Shown here: in pieces, positions 22,022-22,889 of the stretch | How positions within the stretch are numbered: the first letter of the stretch is position 1 | How the letters are laid out: every line of letters starts with the position of its first letter | DNA from: Pseudothermotoga sp. | GTDB taxonomy: Bacteria > Thermotogota > Thermotogae > Thermotogales > DSM-5069 | Direction: 5' to 3' | Length of the DNA: 22,889 bases | Assembly (NCBI GenBank): GCA_003510135.1 | Contig: DOKY01000039.1 | Coordinates: forward strand, 1-22,889 | Program-made: the position numbers and the translations under genes | The notes under the pieces: model-generated | What the model saw: only the letters and a program-made list of their open reading frames with translations | What the model was told of the DNA's origin: nothing | Databases searched by the model: none

Positions 22022-22694
22022 CGGAGTTCCTGTGGTTTTTGACGTTTCTCTTGAGGTCAACAAAGCAGAGTTCGTCGCAATTGTGGGTTCCAACGGGGCT
22101 GGCAAGACCACGATTCTGAGAACCATCTCAGGATTGTTGAAACCCATATCCGGTGAGATAGAGTTCGAGGGAAAACAGATTCACAAATTGACCGCGCACG
22201 AGATCGTTCGACTGGGTATAGCCCACGTGCCAGAAGGTCGGCACGTTTTCGGTAAAATGTCCGTCAAAGACAATTTGCTCATGGGTGCCTACACGCTGAA
22301 CGACAGGGCGAAGGTGAACAGATTGCTGAACGAGGTTTTCGAACTCTTCCCGAGATTGAAGGAAAGGGAAGATCAAAAGGCCGAGACGCTTTCCGGAGGA
22401 GAACAGCAAATGCTGGCCATCGGTAGAGCCCTCATGGCGGAACCCAAATTGATGCTCGTTGACGAAATGTCTCTGGGTTTGATGCCCATGATGGTGGACA
22501 AGGTTCTTGAGACACTGAAACAGATAAACAAAGAAAAGGGTGTCACGATACTTCTGGTCGAGCAGAAAGTTCAAGAGGCTCTCGAAATGGCCGATAGAGG
22601 ATACGTGCTACAGACCGGCAGGATCGTGGCGCACGGAACCGGTAAGGAACTGCTCGAAAGCGATCTGGTAAAGAAAGCTTACCTGGGAATGTGA
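21987..22694 (+). CDS. livF: Branched-chain amino-acid ABC transporter ATPase LivF
   Basis: A 235-aa ABC ATPase, partner of LivG. Walker A GSNGAGKT (34-41), the LivF-type HVPEGRHVFGKMSV segment (80-93), signature LSGGE (135-139), Walker B LMLVDE (155-160) and H-switch LLVEQ, where Gln replaces His as is usual for LivF. The ATG at 21987 (MLKVKNLTTGY) is preceded by GGGGGAGAG and lies 35 bp inside the livG end; the ORF upstream to 21924 reads out of livG sequence and is not real. It is the last gene of the operon. Confidence 0.93.
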   Translation: MLKVKNLTTGYDGVPVVFDVSLEVNKAEFVAIVGSNGAGKTTILRTISGLLKPISGEIEFEGKQIHKLTAHEIVRLGIAHVPEGRHVFGKMSVKDNLLMGAYTLNDRAKVNRLLNEVFELFPRLKEREDQKAETLSGGEQQMLAIGRALMAEPKLMLVDEMSLGLMPMMVDKVLETLKQINKEKGVTILLVEQKVQEALEMADRGYVLQTGRIVAHGTGKELLESDLVKKAYLGM

Positions 22695-22711
22695 AACGTT
22701 GCTTTTTGAAA

Positions 22712-22735
22712 GAAGGGGCACTCTCGCGCCCCTTC
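22712..22735. terminator. Hairpin between convergent livF and chemotaxis receptor genes, probably a bidirectional terminator
   Basis: GAAGGGGC, 8-nt loop, GCCCCTTC. On the minus strand it is followed by TTTCAAAAA; on the plus strand by GAAGTTTC. The T tracts are weak, so termination is likely but imperfect. Confidence 0.6.
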
Positions 22736-22753
22736 GAAGTTTCAGAAAGCTTC

Positions 22754-22889
22754 TCATATTTTGAACTTTCTCACCTGTTCCACCAAGCTCTCCGCTATGG
22801 AAGATAGTTCTTCCGACAAACCACTCACGTTCTGTGATGCGCTTGCCTGTTGTTTCACCGCATGCGTCATCTCTTCTATCTGCTGCGCT
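22754..22889 (-). CDS. Methyl-accepting chemotaxis protein (C-terminal end only)
   Basis: The last 45 codons of a minus-strand gene that enters from the right edge; it ends at TGA 22756-22754. The visible sequence has QQIEEMTHAVKQQASASQNV followed by SGLSEELSSIAESLVEQVRKFK (in two parts here), the closing methylation helix and tail of a bacterial chemoreceptor, with heptad spacing and the E-E-L-S pattern. No pentapeptide tether is seen. Sensory domain and ligand cannot be known from this fragment. It is convergent with the liv operon. Confidence 0.85.
   Translation of the reverse strand, partial: AQQIEEMTHAVKQQASASQNVSGLSEELSSIAESLVEQVRKFKI

Overview
The window looks like chromosomal DNA of a thermophilic, fermentative bacterium of the Thermotogales, probably a Pseudothermotoga-type species. 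This is an inference from how closely the KdgK, KdgR-like IclR, TatD and MnmA proteins resemble the Thermotoga versions as I remember them, from the tungsten (AOR-family) enzyme with a polyferredoxin, from tight gene packing with frequent 4-35 bp overlaps, and from TTG/GTG starts behind strong Shine-Dalgarno (SD) sequences. No database search was possible.

Layout. 1-1341 (minus): a rhomboid protease cut by the window edge, and mnmA. 1471-3260 (plus): kdgK and an IclR regulator (2-keto-3-deoxygluconate catabolism). 3247-5915 (minus): dppA (M55 D-aminopeptidase), ptb (phosphate butyryltransferase) and a degenerate NtrC-like regulator. 5988-9755 (plus): a COG1856-like radical SAM protein, the two subunits of B12-dependent methylmalonyl-CoA mutase, and the MeaB GTPase chaperone. 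9734-11086: four tRNA genes (Pro-CGG minus, Pro-GGG plus, Glu-UUC plus, Asn-GUU minus) around inorganic pyrophosphatase (minus), with clear promoters and terminators. 11191-13120: an MFS permease convergent with TatD. 13174-15274: a heavily broken RND/MMPL exporter gene carrying a fossil of an IS200/IS605-type element. 15223-17933 (minus): a VanZ-like membrane protein, a four-cluster ferredoxin subunit (WorS-like) and a tungsten aldehyde:ferredoxin oxidoreductase (WorL-like). 18167-22694 (plus): a complete branched-chain amino-acid type ABC transporter, livJ-H-M-G-F. 22754-22889 (minus): the C-terminus of a chemotaxis receptor.

How the genes may work together (inference). Amino-acid/peptide uptake (Liv, DppA), oxidation of aldehydes derived from 2-oxo acids (WorLS), conversion of acyl-CoA to acyl-phosphate (Ptb) and methylmalonyl-CoA/succinyl-CoA interconversion (MCM/MeaB) fit together as a dispersed amino-acid or propionate fermentation toolkit. 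KdgK/KdgR serves hexuronate/pectin breakdown.

The points most worth a second look are: the NtrC-type regulator that has lost its Walker A and GAFTGA regions; the uncharacterised radical SAM gene translationally coupled to the mutase; a 12-bp inverted repeat overlapping the -35 of the near-consensus liv promoter; meaB ending inside an antisense tRNA-Pro gene; and the IS605 fossil in the decayed exporter. I found no CRISPR array, prophage, integrase or clearly new defence system.
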